The notes: a model not told the origin generated them from the letters alone. Positions 1 through 9,082 are shown, counted from the stretch's first letter. The stretch: DNA of 49,401 nucleotides from Lachnospiraceae bacterium (GCA_004558185.1 SFDP01000012.1:1-49401); one strand, 5' to 3'. Translations and numbers: made by a program.

Positions 1-1
1 G

Positions 2-289
2 TCTAACCGGGAGAGTGGCTTTGGGCGGTATGATGTACTATTTGAGCCAAAGAATCCTAAAGAGAATGACGCCATTATTTTGGAGTTTAAGGTATTTAAC
101 CCAAGAAAGGAGAGCAGCCTGGAGGAAACGGTGGAGGCTGCTCTAAAGCAGATCGAAGACAGGAGGTATGCGCACGAGCTATGGGAAAAAGGGATAGCAA
201 GGGAGCATATCCGCAGCTATGGCTTTGCCTTTGAAGGGAAGCAGGTATTGATTGGAGGAGGAAGACAGCAGACTAAATCGTTACAATAA
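2..289 (+). CDS. AAA-ATPase-like/PD-(D/E)XK nuclease superfamily protein, C-terminal fragment (5' end outside window)
   Basis: The reading frame is open from base 2 to the TAA at 287-289, so only the last ~95 residues are present. Visible motifs are GFGRYDV, then an acidic D-A-I-I-L-E-F-K strand. The aspartate of RYD and the E-x-K of LEFK form the D...ExK signature of a PD-(D/E)XK fold. The tail (YGFAFEGKQVLIG) is the usual ending of the DUF1703/PDDEXK_9 domain found behind an AAA-ATPase-like domain in many anaerobe proteins. Function in that family is poorly known; nuclease activity is inference. The gene ends 30 bp before the next gene and has no evident link with the glycan locus. Confidence 0.75.
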   Translation, partial: SNRESGFGRYDVLFEPKNPKENDAIILEFKVFNPRKESSLEETVEAALKQIEDRRYAHELWEKGIAREHIRSYGFAFEGKQVLIGGGRQQTKSLQ

Positions 290-319
290 ATTTATACAAA
301 AGAAGAGGGGGAGTCTTCG

Positions 320-1315
320 ATGTACGAAAGAAAAGAAAAGGGAACATTGTATCTTGTTGTTCCCTGCTATAATGAGGAAGAGGTCATTGAAAGTTCAATA
401 GAAAAACTATTGGATAAGCTCAGCCGACTTGTTGATCAGGGAAAGGTAACGGCCGACAGCAAAATTATGTTTGTGAATGATGGAAGCAAAGATAATACAT
501 TGTTTTTGCTCCATGCAGCGGCAAAGAGAGAAAATCGAATATCAGTGCTGAGTTTTTCCACAAATTTTGGACATCAAAGCGCTATTCTTGCGGGTATGCT
601 TTACTCCGCTAAGTATGCAAGCATGGTAGTGACGATTGACGCCGACTTACAGCAGGATATTGAGGCTTTGGATCAGTTTATTGCCTGCTATGACCGAGGG
701 TGTGAAATAGTATATGGGGTGCGCAATGATCGTCATAGTGACAGTGTATTTAAAAAAGCAACAGCCTCCTGTTATTATAGATTTCTTCACTGGTTAGGCT
801 GTTCAATCATTACGAATCACGCAGACTATCGTTTGATGTCGAAAAAGGCTATTCAGATATTATCACAATACCAGGAAGTCAATCTGTTCCTTCGTGGTTT
901 GGTTCCTACTTTGGGTCTTCCGTCTGATGTGGTCTATTTTGATGTGAAAAAAAGAGAAGCTGGGACTTCAAAATATACGATTAAGAAGATGATCCATTTG
1001 GCCACAAACGGAATCACCTCTTTAAGTGTGAGACCACTTCAGATTATCACGATTTTCGGCCTGCTGACCTGTGTATTTGGTGTGGGGATGGCGATATACT
1101 GCCTGATCGATTGGATAAATGGCAATACAGTTCCCGGCTATACTACCACTCTTATGGTAACATTGATTATGAATGGAATGACCCTATTATCCCTGGGTAT
1201 TATTGGGGAGTATCTTGGGAAGCTCTATATGGAAGCTAAGAAACGACCCAGATATATTGTTGAGTCCTTTATTTGGAACGGAGATGAGAATGAGCAAAAT
1301 GGATATTCATGCTGA
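320..1315 (+). CDS. Family 2 glycosyltransferase, polyprenyl-phosphate sugar synthase type (DPM1/GtrB/ArnC-like)
   Basis: 331 aa, preceded by a GAGGGGGAG ribosome binding site. The N-terminal GT-A domain has VVPCYNEE near residue 14, VNDGS at 52-56, NFGHQSAILAGM around 83-94 and the metal-binding DADLQ at 107-111. Two C-terminal membrane segments (about 240-262 and 277-300) are typical of enzymes that move a sugar from a nucleotide donor to undecaprenyl phosphate on the inner leaflet. The following deacetylase gene overlaps this one by 26 bp, so the two are translationally coupled. That pairing recalls Francisella FlmF2 (GT2) and NaxD (YdjC-family deacetylase), so a polyprenyl-P-HexNAc product is the best guess. 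The sugar cannot be read from sequence. Confidence 0.85.
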   Translation: MYERKEKGTLYLVVPCYNEEEVIESSIEKLLDKLSRLVDQGKVTADSKIMFVNDGSKDNTLFLLHAAAKRENRISVLSFSTNFGHQSAILAGMLYSAKYASMVVTIDADLQQDIEALDQFIACYDRGCEIVYGVRNDRHSDSVFKKATASCYYRFLHWLGCSIITNHADYRLMSKKAIQILSQYQEVNLFLRGLVPTLGLPSDVVYFDVKKREAGTSKYTIKKMIHLATNGITSLSVRPLQIITIFGLLTCVFGVGMAIYCLIDWINGNTVPGYTTTLMVTLIMNGMTLLSLGIIGEYLGKLYMEAKKRPRYIVESFIWNGDENEQNGYSC

Positions 1316-2168
1316 CGATTATGGGCTGTCATTGAATACCTCAAAAGATATTCTGGCGGCTGTTAATGCCGGTAAAATAAACAGTATAAGTATTATGCCC
1401 AACATGAACTGTTTTGAAGAAACCCTCAGATTATGGAAGGCTGGTGAGGCTGACCTTCCCATATCCATTCACCTGAATTTCATGGAAGGATATTGCTGTG
1501 GGGAAAAAGAGCGATTAAGCTGTTTGGTAGACGAACAGGGGCTGTTTAACATATCCTGGGCAGACCTGGTAAGGTATAACTATTCACTGAGAAAAAGAGA
1601 ATTAGTTAAGCAGCAGTTAAAAATAGAAGTGAAAGCGCAAATGTTCAGGGTAATAGACGCTTATCACTTATTAGAAGGAAAAAAGCTGCGGATAGACAGT
1701 CATCAGCATACCCATATGATTCCCATTGTAATGGAAGCAATTTTAGAAGTGATTGAAGAAGAGAAGCTGTCTGTGGAATATATTCGGATATCCAGAGAAT
1801 TAGTCTGGCCATATATGAAGCATAAAGAGCTCTGGGGAAATTACCGTCTGGTTAATATCATTAAAGTGGCCATATTGAATTGGTATTCCCGAAAGGGTGA
1901 GCGTATGCTGAAAGCATTGGAAATTCCTCCTATGGCTCTGTGTGGTGTTTTCTTAAGTGGAAAAATGAGTGCACCATGTGTAAAAGCCCTGCTACCGGAT
2001 TTGAAAAAGGAGGCAGCAAGGCTAAACCGTTCTTTGGAGCTGTTGTTTCATCCCGGAAGCTTATTGGAAAAAGAGGCGGGAAGAGAGTTCAACAATGAAG
2101 CCTCAAAAAGGTTTTACTTTTCCCGGAACAGAAAAATAGAACTGGAAGCGGTGATGGAGCTGAAATAG
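1290..2168 (+). CDS. ChbG/HpnK (YdjC)-family carbohydrate deacetylase, NaxD-like
   Basis: 292 aa from the ATG at 1290. I chose this start because GGAG at 1280-1283 lies 6 nt upstream and the HADDYG motif falls at residues 7-12, as expected for the family. An earlier in-frame ATG at 1284 abuts the GGAG. The second metal-site motif SHQHTH is at 137-142. YdjC enzymes remove acetyl groups from N-acetylated sugars: ChbG acts on chitooligosaccharides, HpnK on a hopanoid, and NaxD on undecaprenyl-P-GalNAc. The 26-bp overlap with the polyprenyl-P sugar synthase upstream makes a lipid-linked HexNAc the likely substrate here (inference). The product would be a positively charged amino-sugar donor. No signal peptide, so a cytoplasmic-face reaction is expected. 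Confidence 0.82.
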   Translation: MSKMDIHADDYGLSLNTSKDILAAVNAGKINSISIMPNMNCFEETLRLWKAGEADLPISIHLNFMEGYCCGEKERLSCLVDEQGLFNISWADLVRYNYSLRKRELVKQQLKIEVKAQMFRVIDAYHLLEGKKLRIDSHQHTHMIPIVMEAILEVIEEEKLSVEYIRISRELVWPYMKHKELWGNYRLVNIIKVAILNWYSRKGERMLKALEIPPMALCGVFLSGKMSAPCVKALLPDLKKEAARLNRSLELLFHPGSLLEKEAGREFNNEASKRFYFSRNRKIELEAVMELK

Positions 2169-2180
2169 CTCTTCATGGGC

Positions 2181-3650
2181 TTAATAAATACACAGATGAA
2201 GGACAGACCCTTCAAAAATCATCTGCTCTTCAGACCAGATATCCCAATTATACTGTTGAAAATGGCTTTCATATTCAGGAAGAGGCTCTCCCTTTTGGTA
2301 TTGGGTATCCAGATACAGGTTGATGGAATTCAGATTACCCCATCCGACGGCCTGTGCACGGGTCATCAGTCCGCTCTTGGAATAAGCGGGTTCATTCCAT
2401 GCTGTTGATGCATCACGATAGAAGGTAATGGTATCAATGATGTTTCCGGTAGCTTGCTCATAATCATTGATTTGCGCATAAATAATTTGTGCGTAGTAGA
2501 GGTCTGCCTGATTACACTTGTAGCGCTCAATAAATACGGATTGAAATTTAGTATATTGGAGGAAAAGAAACAGTACCGTTATGGGAATCAGCCAATAATT
2601 GATCAGCCTCTTTCCAATCCTGACGTTATCAATGAGCAGATAGATGAATAAAACTCCGGGCAGACTGGCATAAGGATAGAGAGTACGGGGAAGATAGCTG
2701 GTACTTATTCCGCTAAAACAGGGAAAGAAAGCAACGAAAGTCACAGCAGCCAGAATATAAAACCAGCCAAGCCAAAAAACGATAAGCCTTTTAGGGCTGG
2801 TATTAACGGATAACAGAATGGCTGTAAGGGCAATGAAAGCCATCACCGTAACGGATAGCTTTCCCGGTACATGGAACCAGTCAGCAGTGGAAATGTCAAC
2901 AATATATCCCAATACAGTTCGTATGGTAGTAAAAAGATTATCACTGCTTGAAAGGCGGGAGCTGCCAAATACAAACTTTACCAGAAGAAAGGCGGTTAAC
3001 AGAGGAATTGCATATAACAAAGCAAGCATCAGATTGTACTTAAGAAATTGTTTACCATCCAGAGAATGTCTGAGCAGGAAAGGAAGGCAGAGGATAATGT
3101 ATAAGCCGGGAATTATCTGATAGATAAATACGGCTGCAAGAAGAGAAAGCAAGACATAAAATAAAAGATATTTATGTCCGGTTTTCAGATATTCTACAGT
3201 GAGGCAGCAGGAAACGACACAAAGAAAAATGGCAAACAGGAACAGACCCTTTTCAATAAAGAGAAAATATTCGATAATATAAAAATTGGCAATCGTTATA
3301 AAAGAAATCAGTACACAAAGAGTAACGTTTTTTTGATACGTTAACAATAGCTGTGACAGCAGATAGACGCCGGCAGTAAGAAAGAAGATGGCAGTCAGCC
3401 ATGACAGCTTATAAATGTAGCCATTTGAAATACCGAAGCATTCAATGAGATAGTAAATAAGGGCACTAAAAATGCGGCCATTCTCATAGAGCATCCATTG
3501 CCAGGTGCCGGTTTCTTCAAAGGTAGCATAGGTATCGGTGGCATACTCAATAGACCAATTGATACCAAAAAAGAGGAGAGACAGGAAAAAACAAAGGCAC
3601 AGCAGTTTTTTATCCAATCTATTCACTTGTATTTTCAATTTATACAGCAT
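2181..3650 (-). CDS. Multi-span membrane protein, GtrII-like glucosyltransferase domain
   Basis: 489 aa, start ATG at 3650 (minus strand) with GAGGAGT upstream. It has about 11-12 hydrophobic segments and a hydrophilic C-terminal domain of ~110 residues. After the first membrane span, an acidic extracytoplasmic loop (ATDTYATFEETG) is followed by NGRIFSALIYYL. This layout resembles the GtrII-type bactoprenol-linked glucosyl transferases and other GT-C folds, where an acidic residue in the first outer loop is catalytic. It is convergent with the deacetylase gene (12 bp gap) and divergent from the GT4 operon. Possible role: transferring a polyprenyl-P-linked sugar, perhaps the product of the two genes to its left, to the surface glycan. 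Family call is moderate; substrate unknown. Confidence 0.6.
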   Translation of the reverse strand: MLYKLKIQVNRLDKKLLCLCFFLSLLFFGINWSIEYATDTYATFEETGTWQWMLYENGRIFSALIYYLIECFGISNGYIYKLSWLTAIFFLTAGVYLLSQLLLTYQKNVTLCVLISFITIANFYIIEYFLFIEKGLFLFAIFLCVVSCCLTVEYLKTGHKYLLFYVLLSLLAAVFIYQIIPGLYIILCLPFLLRHSLDGKQFLKYNLMLALLYAIPLLTAFLLVKFVFGSSRLSSSDNLFTTIRTVLGYIVDISTADWFHVPGKLSVTVMAFIALTAILLSVNTSPKRLIVFWLGWFYILAAVTFVAFFPCFSGISTSYLPRTLYPYASLPGVLFIYLLIDNVRIGKRLINYWLIPITVLFLFLQYTKFQSVFIERYKCNQADLYYAQIIYAQINDYEQATGNIIDTITFYRDASTAWNEPAYSKSGLMTRAQAVGWGNLNSINLYLDTQYQKGEPLPEYESHFQQYNWDIWSEEQMIFEGSVLHLCIY

Positions 3651-3697
3651 AATGGATACTCCTCGACAATATCATTTGATTTGATTATTCAAAAGAA

Positions 3698-3714
3698 TAC
3701 CATATTTTATGGTA
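3698..3714. promoter_or_regulatory. Perfect inverted repeat between divergent genes
   Basis: TACCATA-TTT-TATGGTA, a perfect 7-bp inverted repeat 48 bp upstream of the minus-strand GtrII-like gene. It could be an operator or part of that gene's promoter region. No regulator is identified and no clear -35/-10 pair surrounds it. Confidence 0.25.
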
Positions 3715-3781
3715 AATAACAAATAAAAAGGTAATGGCAGTCATCAAATATCGTGAAAATCTGGTATTATAGGTCAAGGTA

Positions 3782-3790
3782 TGCTACAAT
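3782..3790 (+). promoter_or_regulatory. Possible extended -10 promoter of the GT4-MBOAT operon
   Basis: TGC-TACAAT (-10 at 3785-3790, with the TGn extension) is the best promoter-like site upstream of the GT4 gene. The -35 region about 17 nt upstream (TGGTAT) matches poorly, as is common for extended -10 promoters. Transcription from here would give an ~80-nt leader containing the 31-nt hairpin motif at 3839-3869. Confidence 0.35.
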
Positions 3791-3838
3791 AGTCAAGGAT
3801 TTTTTAGAGGAAAGTAACTGATCTATTTAGACGGCATT

Positions 3839-3869
3839 ACAGGCAGGACCTGTTCTGTGTATGGGGATT
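3839..3869 (+). repeat. 31-nt hairpin motif, copy 1 (GT4 leader)
   Basis: The element starts ACAGG-5 nt-CCTGT (a 5-bp hairpin) and ends TGTATGGGGATT. A second copy at 35011-35041, in the rplJ-rplL gap, matches 27 of 31 positions; the differences lie in the loop and the short spacer after the stem. In this copy the GGGG lies 6 nt before the ATG at 3873 and may serve as its ribosome binding site. Confidence 0.5.
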
Positions 3870-3872
3870 AAG

Positions 3873-4907
3873 ATGAAGGTATTGATGATTGGGCCGGCCA
3901 GAAGCGTCAGAGGAGGGATTTCTGCGGTGGTAAATAATTACTATCGTGGGGGATTAGACTCGGCTGTAGAGTTGACCTACCTTGGCACGATGGAAGACGG
4001 AAGTAAATGGCATAAGCTATGGGTAGCGTTAAAAGCATTGCTCGCATTTATTACCTCAGTTGGTAAGTACGACCTTATCCATATCCATGTAGCCTCTGAT
4101 ATCAGTCTTTACCGAAAGCTCCCATTCATTTGGCTTGCCGCAGGGAAAAAGAAAAAAATCATTATCCATCAGCATGGTGGGAATATTGAGGAGTTCTATC
4201 TTAATCAATGCAGTTATCGTAAGCAAAAGCTAATCAAGAAAACGCTGGCTAAAGCAGACAGGCTTTTAGTCCTCTCTTTGCGTTTAAAAGATTTCTTTGG
4301 GAAAATCATCAGCCAGGAAAAAATTATTTTATTTCCCAGCGGAGTGGATGTGCCGGTACGACAGGATAAGGATTATCACGCAGCAAAGCTCCTTTTTCTG
4401 GGCAGACTATGCAGAGAAAAGGGCATTGAAGAACTGCTGGATGCCTGTCGGCAATTGAAAACAGACTTTCCCCAAATGGAGCTGTATTTGGGTGGTGTGT
4501 GGGAGGATAAGGAACTGAAAAAATGGGCGGATTCTGCCGGAGACTGGGTGCACCAACTGGGATGGATCGAAGCAGAGAAGAAGGAGCAGTATTTGCAAGA
4601 ATGCAATATATTTGTCCTGCCTTCTTATTTTGAGGGGCAGCCGGTGTCTCTGTTAGAAGCCATGGCTCATCAGTGTGCCTGTGTAGCCACTGGCGTGGGT
4701 GCCATTCCACAGATGCTTATTCATAGAAAGAATGGGCTTTTGGTAAAGCCAAAAGACAGCAGGGCGTTGAAAGAAGGAATAGAGATATTCCTAAAGGAGC
4801 CTTCATTCCAACAGAATATGGGAAAAGAAGCCTACAAAAAGATTAAAGAGGAATATGATCTGCAAAAGAGTATTGAAATGCTGGTTAAACTATATAATAG
4901 TCTGTAA
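3873..4907 (+). CDS. Family 4 glycosyltransferase (GT-B fold)
   Basis: 344 aa from the ATG at 3873; an alternative in-frame ATG at 3861 would add four residues. The N-terminal domain opens KVLMIGPARSVRGGISAVV, a glycine-rich acceptor-side loop. The C-terminal domain has LFLGRLCREKGIEELL and, near residues 255-265, EGQPVSLLEAMA, the E-x7-E signature of retaining GT4 enzymes that binds the nucleotide-sugar. There is no membrane span, so it works in the cytoplasm, probably adding a sugar to a lipid-linked glycan. It is the first gene of the ~10-kb operon that continues with MBOAT and SGNH genes (35-bp gap to the next gene). Donor and acceptor are unknown. Confidence 0.85.
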   Translation: MKVLMIGPARSVRGGISAVVNNYYRGGLDSAVELTYLGTMEDGSKWHKLWVALKALLAFITSVGKYDLIHIHVASDISLYRKLPFIWLAAGKKKKIIIHQHGGNIEEFYLNQCSYRKQKLIKKTLAKADRLLVLSLRLKDFFGKIISQEKIILFPSGVDVPVRQDKDYHAAKLLFLGRLCREKGIEELLDACRQLKTDFPQMELYLGGVWEDKELKKWADSAGDWVHQLGWIEAEKKEQYLQECNIFVLPSYFEGQPVSLLEAMAHQCACVATGVGAIPQMLIHRKNGLLVKPKDSRALKEGIEIFLKEPSFQQNMGKEAYKKIKEEYDLQKSIEMLVKLYNSL

Positions 4908-4942
4908 GAAAAGATAACTGTAACTAAAAAATAGGAAAAGCG

Positions 4943-6472
4943 ATGTTATTCAATTCATATATCTTTATTTTGTTTTTTTTACCTCTTTCTATAATTGTGT
5001 ACTTTCTTTTGAATCGATATGCCTATGGAAAGAGCGGACAGGCCGGACTTTTATGGCTGTTTGGGATGTCCCTGTGGTTTTACGGCTATGAAAAACCGAT
5101 TTACCTTATTCTGATTCTGTCCAGCATAGTCGTTAATTTCGGACTGACCCACATGATGGATGGCGGGAAAAAGAGAAAGAAAAGGCAGAGCCTCTTATTG
5201 GCAGCAGGTCTGGTTTTTAATCTGGGTCTTTTATTCTACTTTAAATACTATAATTTTTTTCTGGAGAATATTTATCGAACAGTTGGCCGGGACTGGGAAT
5301 GGAAAAACATTTTTCTGCCTCTGGGAATCAGCTTTTTTACCTTCCAGCAGGTTTCCTTTATCATCGATTGCTATAAATCCAAAGAAGGAATTCACTATAG
5401 TTTTATCGAATATGCGGCCTTTGTCAGCTTTTTTCCTCAGTTGGTAGCAGGGCCTATCGTGATGCACTCTCAGTTGGTTCCTCAATTTAGGGATAAGGCC
5501 AGAAAGACGATTAACTATGACAATTTAGCAAAGGGATTATATGGCTTTGCATTGGGACTGGGTAAGAAGGTACTGCTTGCGGATACTCTCTCCAAGCTGG
5601 TGACGGCAGGCTTTCAGAATGTGGGTGAACTGAACAGCGGTTCTGCACTGACAGTCATGCTGGCCTATACTCTGCAGATTTACTTTGACTTCAGCGGATA
5701 TAGCGATATGGCTCTGGGAATGGCAGCCATGTTTAATATTGAGCTGCCCATTAATTTTCACTCCCCATATAAAGCGAAAACCATAGGGGAATTCTGGGAA
5801 AGGTGGCATATGACACTGACCCGTTTTTTTACCCAGTATGTATATATTCCTTTGGGAGGAAGCCGGAAGGGCAAGATTCGTACCTATATCAATACGATGA
5901 CGGTATTTCTGCTGAGTGGACTGTGGCATGGTGCCAACTGGACCTTTGTGCTTTGGGGAGGTCTGCATGGAGCCTTGCTTACTTTGGAGAAAATTATCCG
6001 GGATATACCAAGAAAAAAACGGACAGACAGGAAGCAACCGGAAGAAGGCAGGGGCAGACCTGGCAATATACTAAAGAGGGGATGCAGTAGAGCATTGACT
6101 TTTCTTTTTGTCAATCTGGCCTGGGTGCTGTTTAGGGCTGCTTCCCTGGAAGAGGCCGGGCTGTTTATTCATAAGCTGTTGTCAGGAGGCTTTGCCATAT
6201 CCGGCAAGCTTTTAGAGCCCATGGAGAAGCTGATCGAAGTTCGCCTGCTGGCCAGATTGGGGCTGGGAGGTCTGTTCGAGCAATATCCGTTCATTCCTCC
6301 GGCAGCTATCTTACTTCTTTTATTGTCAGGGGTTTTTCTGATGAAAAATACACAGGAAAAGATGGCAGAGGACAGATACCGTCTGGGGCGAAGTCTGGTG
6401 ACCATAATTCTTTTGATCTGGTGCATCATTTCGCTGAGTGATGTAAGTGAATTTTTATATTTTAATTTCTAA
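4943..6472 (+). CDS. MBOAT-family O-acyltransferase (AlgI/DltB-like), first of three
   Basis: 509 aa, about 11 membrane spans, starting MLFNSYIFILFFLPL as many AlgI/DltB-type proteins do. Conserved motifs are SFFTFQQ, SFFPQLVAGPI, FDFSGYSDMA, EFWERWHMTLTRFF and, near residue 328, LSGLWHGANWTF followed by GGLHG, which carry the conserved histidines. Such proteins accept an acyl group on the cytoplasmic side and pass it across the membrane to a glycan, usually with an extracytoplasmic SGNH partner. That partner is the next gene, 45 bp downstream. O-acetylation of the locus's polysaccharide is the likely role; D-alanylation is less likely because no dltA/dltC is nearby. The related MBOAT genes are at 10797 and 20245. 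Confidence 0.88.
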   Translation: MLFNSYIFILFFLPLSIIVYFLLNRYAYGKSGQAGLLWLFGMSLWFYGYEKPIYLILILSSIVVNFGLTHMMDGGKKRKKRQSLLLAAGLVFNLGLLFYFKYYNFFLENIYRTVGRDWEWKNIFLPLGISFFTFQQVSFIIDCYKSKEGIHYSFIEYAAFVSFFPQLVAGPIVMHSQLVPQFRDKARKTINYDNLAKGLYGFALGLGKKVLLADTLSKLVTAGFQNVGELNSGSALTVMLAYTLQIYFDFSGYSDMALGMAAMFNIELPINFHSPYKAKTIGEFWERWHMTLTRFFTQYVYIPLGGSRKGKIRTYINTMTVFLLSGLWHGANWTFVLWGGLHGALLTLEKIIRDIPRKKRTDRKQPEEGRGRPGNILKRGCSRALTFLFVNLAWVLFRAASLEEAGLFIHKLLSGGFAISGKLLEPMEKLIEVRLLARLGLGGLFEQYPFIPPAAILLLLLSGVFLMKNTQEKMAEDRYRLGRSLVTIILLIWCIISLSDVSEFLYFNF

Positions 6473-6517
6473 AGGCAGCAGCTTCCCGGTGTAAGACGCT
6501 GTGGAAGGGAGGAGTAA

Positions 6518-7606
6518 ATGAGCGAAACGGTAAACGGCCCAAAGCAAAAAAAATGGTTTTTGGGCACTCTGTGGGGGACAATAGCAGGATTGATCGTAAT
6601 TCTGCTGGCCATGGTCATTGTAGACCCTTATTTTCATTACCATGATCGTCTGCCGGGAATTTCCTATCGGCTTTATTCGGAAAGATATATGAACCGGGGA
6701 ATTGCCAGCAACTTTACTTATGATGCAATTATTACCGGCAGCAGCATGAACCAGAATTTCCAAACCTCTTTAATGGATAGGCTGTGGGGAACGAGTGCCA
6801 TTAAGATTCCTTTTTCAGGAGCCGGATTTCAGGAGGTTTCGGATACGATAGAAGCGGGGCTTAACAGTGACAATCAGGTAAAATATGTGCTATGGGGACT
6901 GGATTATAACGGGCTGAACCGAGATTATGACTGGAAAGGCTATGACAGTTATCCCGAGTTTCTCTATGACGATAAGCTGTTGAATGATGTGTCCTATGTG
7001 TGGAATAAATCTTTGATTTTCGAAGGGCTGATTACCGACCTGCTTTGGACCCTTCAGGGAGTGGAGGGCACTACCTTTGATGAGTATTCCAGTTGGACAG
7101 GAGGAAGAGGCTGGGAAAGTATTTCCCGTACCTATCAGAGAAGTGAAAGCATCCTCCCTATGGAAGAAATAACTCAGGAGGAGATCGACCGGGTAACAAA
7201 GAACATTACAGAAAATATTGTCAAGCTGGCTAAGAGACATCCCAATACGCAGTTTCTGCTGTTCTATACACCCTATAGTGCCTTATACTGGGAGTCCCTT
7301 TACCGTGACGGATGGCTGAACAAGCAGCTTGATATGGAGGCCATTGCAACCAGTCTGATGCTGGAGTGTGAAAATATACAGCTTTACAGCTTTGCCAGAA
7401 AGACAGAGATTACCGATAACATTGAATTTTACCGGGATAAAGAGCATTATGTACCGGAGGTTAATCCTATGATCATGGAATGGATTGCTGAGGGCTACGG
7501 AAAAGTAACAAAAGAGAATTACCGGGAACTGATAGCCTGGGAGAAAGAGTATTATTTACATTTTGACTATGATAGCTTATATGAAAAGAATGATGAAACA
7601 AAATAA
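6518..7606 (+). CDS. Membrane-anchored SGNH-like protein, probable partner of the preceding MBOAT
   Basis: 362 aa, with one N-terminal transmembrane segment (about 13-36) followed by VDPYFHYH and a large extracytoplasmic domain. Block I is TGSSM with serines at 75-76, and the C-terminal catalytic-type pair is D307-K-E-H310. This matches the DltD/AlgJ/AlgX kind of SGNH partner that completes acyl transfer outside the cell. The protein at 21882 is a clear homologue sharing DP-F-YH, GSSM and D-x-x-H, and it also follows an MBOAT gene. A GGGAGG ribosome binding site precedes the ATG. Its last bases overlap the candidate starts of the next gene, suggesting coupling. Specific substrate unknown. Confidence 0.75.
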   Translation: MSETVNGPKQKKWFLGTLWGTIAGLIVILLAMVIVDPYFHYHDRLPGISYRLYSERYMNRGIASNFTYDAIITGSSMNQNFQTSLMDRLWGTSAIKIPFSGAGFQEVSDTIEAGLNSDNQVKYVLWGLDYNGLNRDYDWKGYDSYPEFLYDDKLLNDVSYVWNKSLIFEGLITDLLWTLQGVEGTTFDEYSSWTGGRGWESISRTYQRSESILPMEEITQEEIDRVTKNITENIVKLAKRHPNTQFLLFYTPYSALYWESLYRDGWLNKQLDMEAIATSLMLECENIQLYSFARKTEITDNIEFYRDKEHYVPEVNPMIMEWIAEGYGKVTKENYRELIAWEKEYYLHFDYDSLYEKNDETK

Positions 7607-9077
7607 CAGGGAAATGCGTTGGATCGTGCTTTTTGCTTTCTTTGTGGCGGCAGCCTTTCTTACCGTCTGTTCCCGTTCCTCCTTTTTGTATCCCTGTAAT
7701 AACTGGGACGATGCAAACAGCTATTTCTCTATGGGAAAGTCCATGATGAATGGAAAAGTGATTTATCGGGATCTGTATGATCAGAAGGGGCCGTATCTGT
7801 ATCTGCTTTATGGAATAGCCTATCTGATTTCTCCTGATTCCTTTATTGGGGTATTTCTGCTTGAGATTGTTGCAATTGCGCTTTTTCTGTTGGCGGGATA
7901 TCGGATTATGGCTCTCTATTGCCAGAAAAGCACAGCGCTCTTGCTGATTCCTGTATTGGCAGCGGTCTGTCTGTCTGCGAAAAGCTTTTATTGGGGTGGA
8001 GCAGCGGAAGAATTCTGTCTTCCGCTCTTTGGCTGGAGCCTGTATCACAGCCTTTATTATTTTAAGGAGGAATATCCCAAACCGCCGGATTTAAAGATCA
8101 TTCTGCTGAACGGTGTTTTTGCCGGAATAATTTTGCAGGTAAAATACACTATGCTGGGATTTTATTTTATCTGGATGGGATTTATCGCCATAATGAACTT
8201 TACCAGAGCAAACTGGAGGAAGGCTTTAGCAGCCTGTATGCTCTTTCTTGGAGGTATGCTGGCAACGCTGATCCCCTGGCTGGTCTATTTTGGTATTCAT
8301 GGTGCTTTGGATGACTGGTACAGATGTTATGTTTATAATAATATTTTCCTGTACAGTGATTTGGGTAAATCGGCTGAAGGGATTGGAGAGAAAGTTTACA
8401 CTCTGGCAAAAATCCTGTATTATTTGATTATTGACAACGCATCTTATTTTATTCCGATTATTCTGGGAATGACAGCTTTGCTGTTTTCTCGAAAAAGCAG
8501 ATGGTATGAGAAGATTAATCTCTATGCACTTTTTCTGTTTTTATTTTTGGGAATCTTTATTGGAGGAGCCAATCTTCCCTATTATTCTATGCCCCTGATG
8601 GTTTTTTCCACAGTTGGCTTGGGATTTGTGGGGGCTTTGGCGGACAGATGGGTGAGGCGTGGGTACATAATAGCTTTTCCGATAATTTTTTTCCTCTCCC
8701 TTGCAGGGGCCTGGACAAACTCGATGAATCCTCCTTTTATGCAGCAGTCAAAAGAGGACTTCTTTCTGTTCAAATTTAAAGAAATTGTATCTCAGGAGGA
8801 GAATCCCACTCTGCTGAACTATAACTGCCTGGATGCCGGACTTTATACGGTGGCCGACATTATGCCGACCTGTGAATACTTCCAAACCAACGGAATTGCG
8901 TTGAAGGAAATGGAAAAGGCGCAGCTTAACTATATTGCTGAAGGGGCTACACAGTTCATTCTGGTGAGAGGAGATTATCCCCAAATTATTGAGCAGCATT
9001 ACCGAATGGTAGGAAAAGAGACCAATACCTGGGGCAATGTGGAAACTGTGTATTATTTATTCAAAAGAATGGAGTAA
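7590..9077 (+). CDS. GT39/ArnT-like integral membrane glycosyltransferase (GT-C)
   Basis: About 495 aa with 10-12 membrane spans. The first outer loop contains NNWDDANSYFSMGKSM followed by YRDLYDQKGPYLYLLYG; the paired acidic residues resemble the catalytic loop of GT39/GT83 polyprenyl-P-sugar-using enzymes. The C-terminal ~100 residues are soluble. The start is uncertain: in-frame candidates lie at 7569, 7581, 7590 and 7614, all with weak ribosome binding sites, and most overlap the end of the SGNH gene (stop 7604-7606). Its neighbour downstream makes a polyprenyl-P-phosphopentose, so this could be the ribosyl (or other) transferase using that donor (inference). Confidence 0.7.
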   Translation: MMKQNNREMRWIVLFAFFVAAAFLTVCSRSSFLYPCNNWDDANSYFSMGKSMMNGKVIYRDLYDQKGPYLYLLYGIAYLISPDSFIGVFLLEIVAIALFLLAGYRIMALYCQKSTALLLIPVLAAVCLSAKSFYWGGAAEEFCLPLFGWSLYHSLYYFKEEYPKPPDLKIILLNGVFAGIILQVKYTMLGFYFIWMGFIAIMNFTRANWRKALAACMLFLGGMLATLIPWLVYFGIHGALDDWYRCYVYNNIFLYSDLGKSAEGIGEKVYTLAKILYYLIIDNASYFIPIILGMTALLFSRKSRWYEKINLYALFLFLFLGIFIGGANLPYYSMPLMVFSTVGLGFVGALADRWVRRGYIIAFPIIFFLSLAGAWTNSMNPPFMQQSKEDFFLFKFKEIVSQEENPTLLNYNCLDAGLYTVADIMPTCEYFQTNGIALKEMEKAQLNYIAEGATQFILVRGDYPQIIEQHYRMVGKETNTWGNVETVYYLFKRME

Positions 9078-9082
9078 ACTGA

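Noticed and set aside
1203..1289. Longer N-terminus for the YdjC deacetylase
   Set aside because: The extension lies wholly inside the GT2 gene, has no ribosome binding site and precedes the usual family start.
2175..2408. Plus-strand ORF under the minus-strand GtrII-like gene
   Set aside because: No ribosome binding site, low-complexity product, antisense to a well-supported membrane protein.
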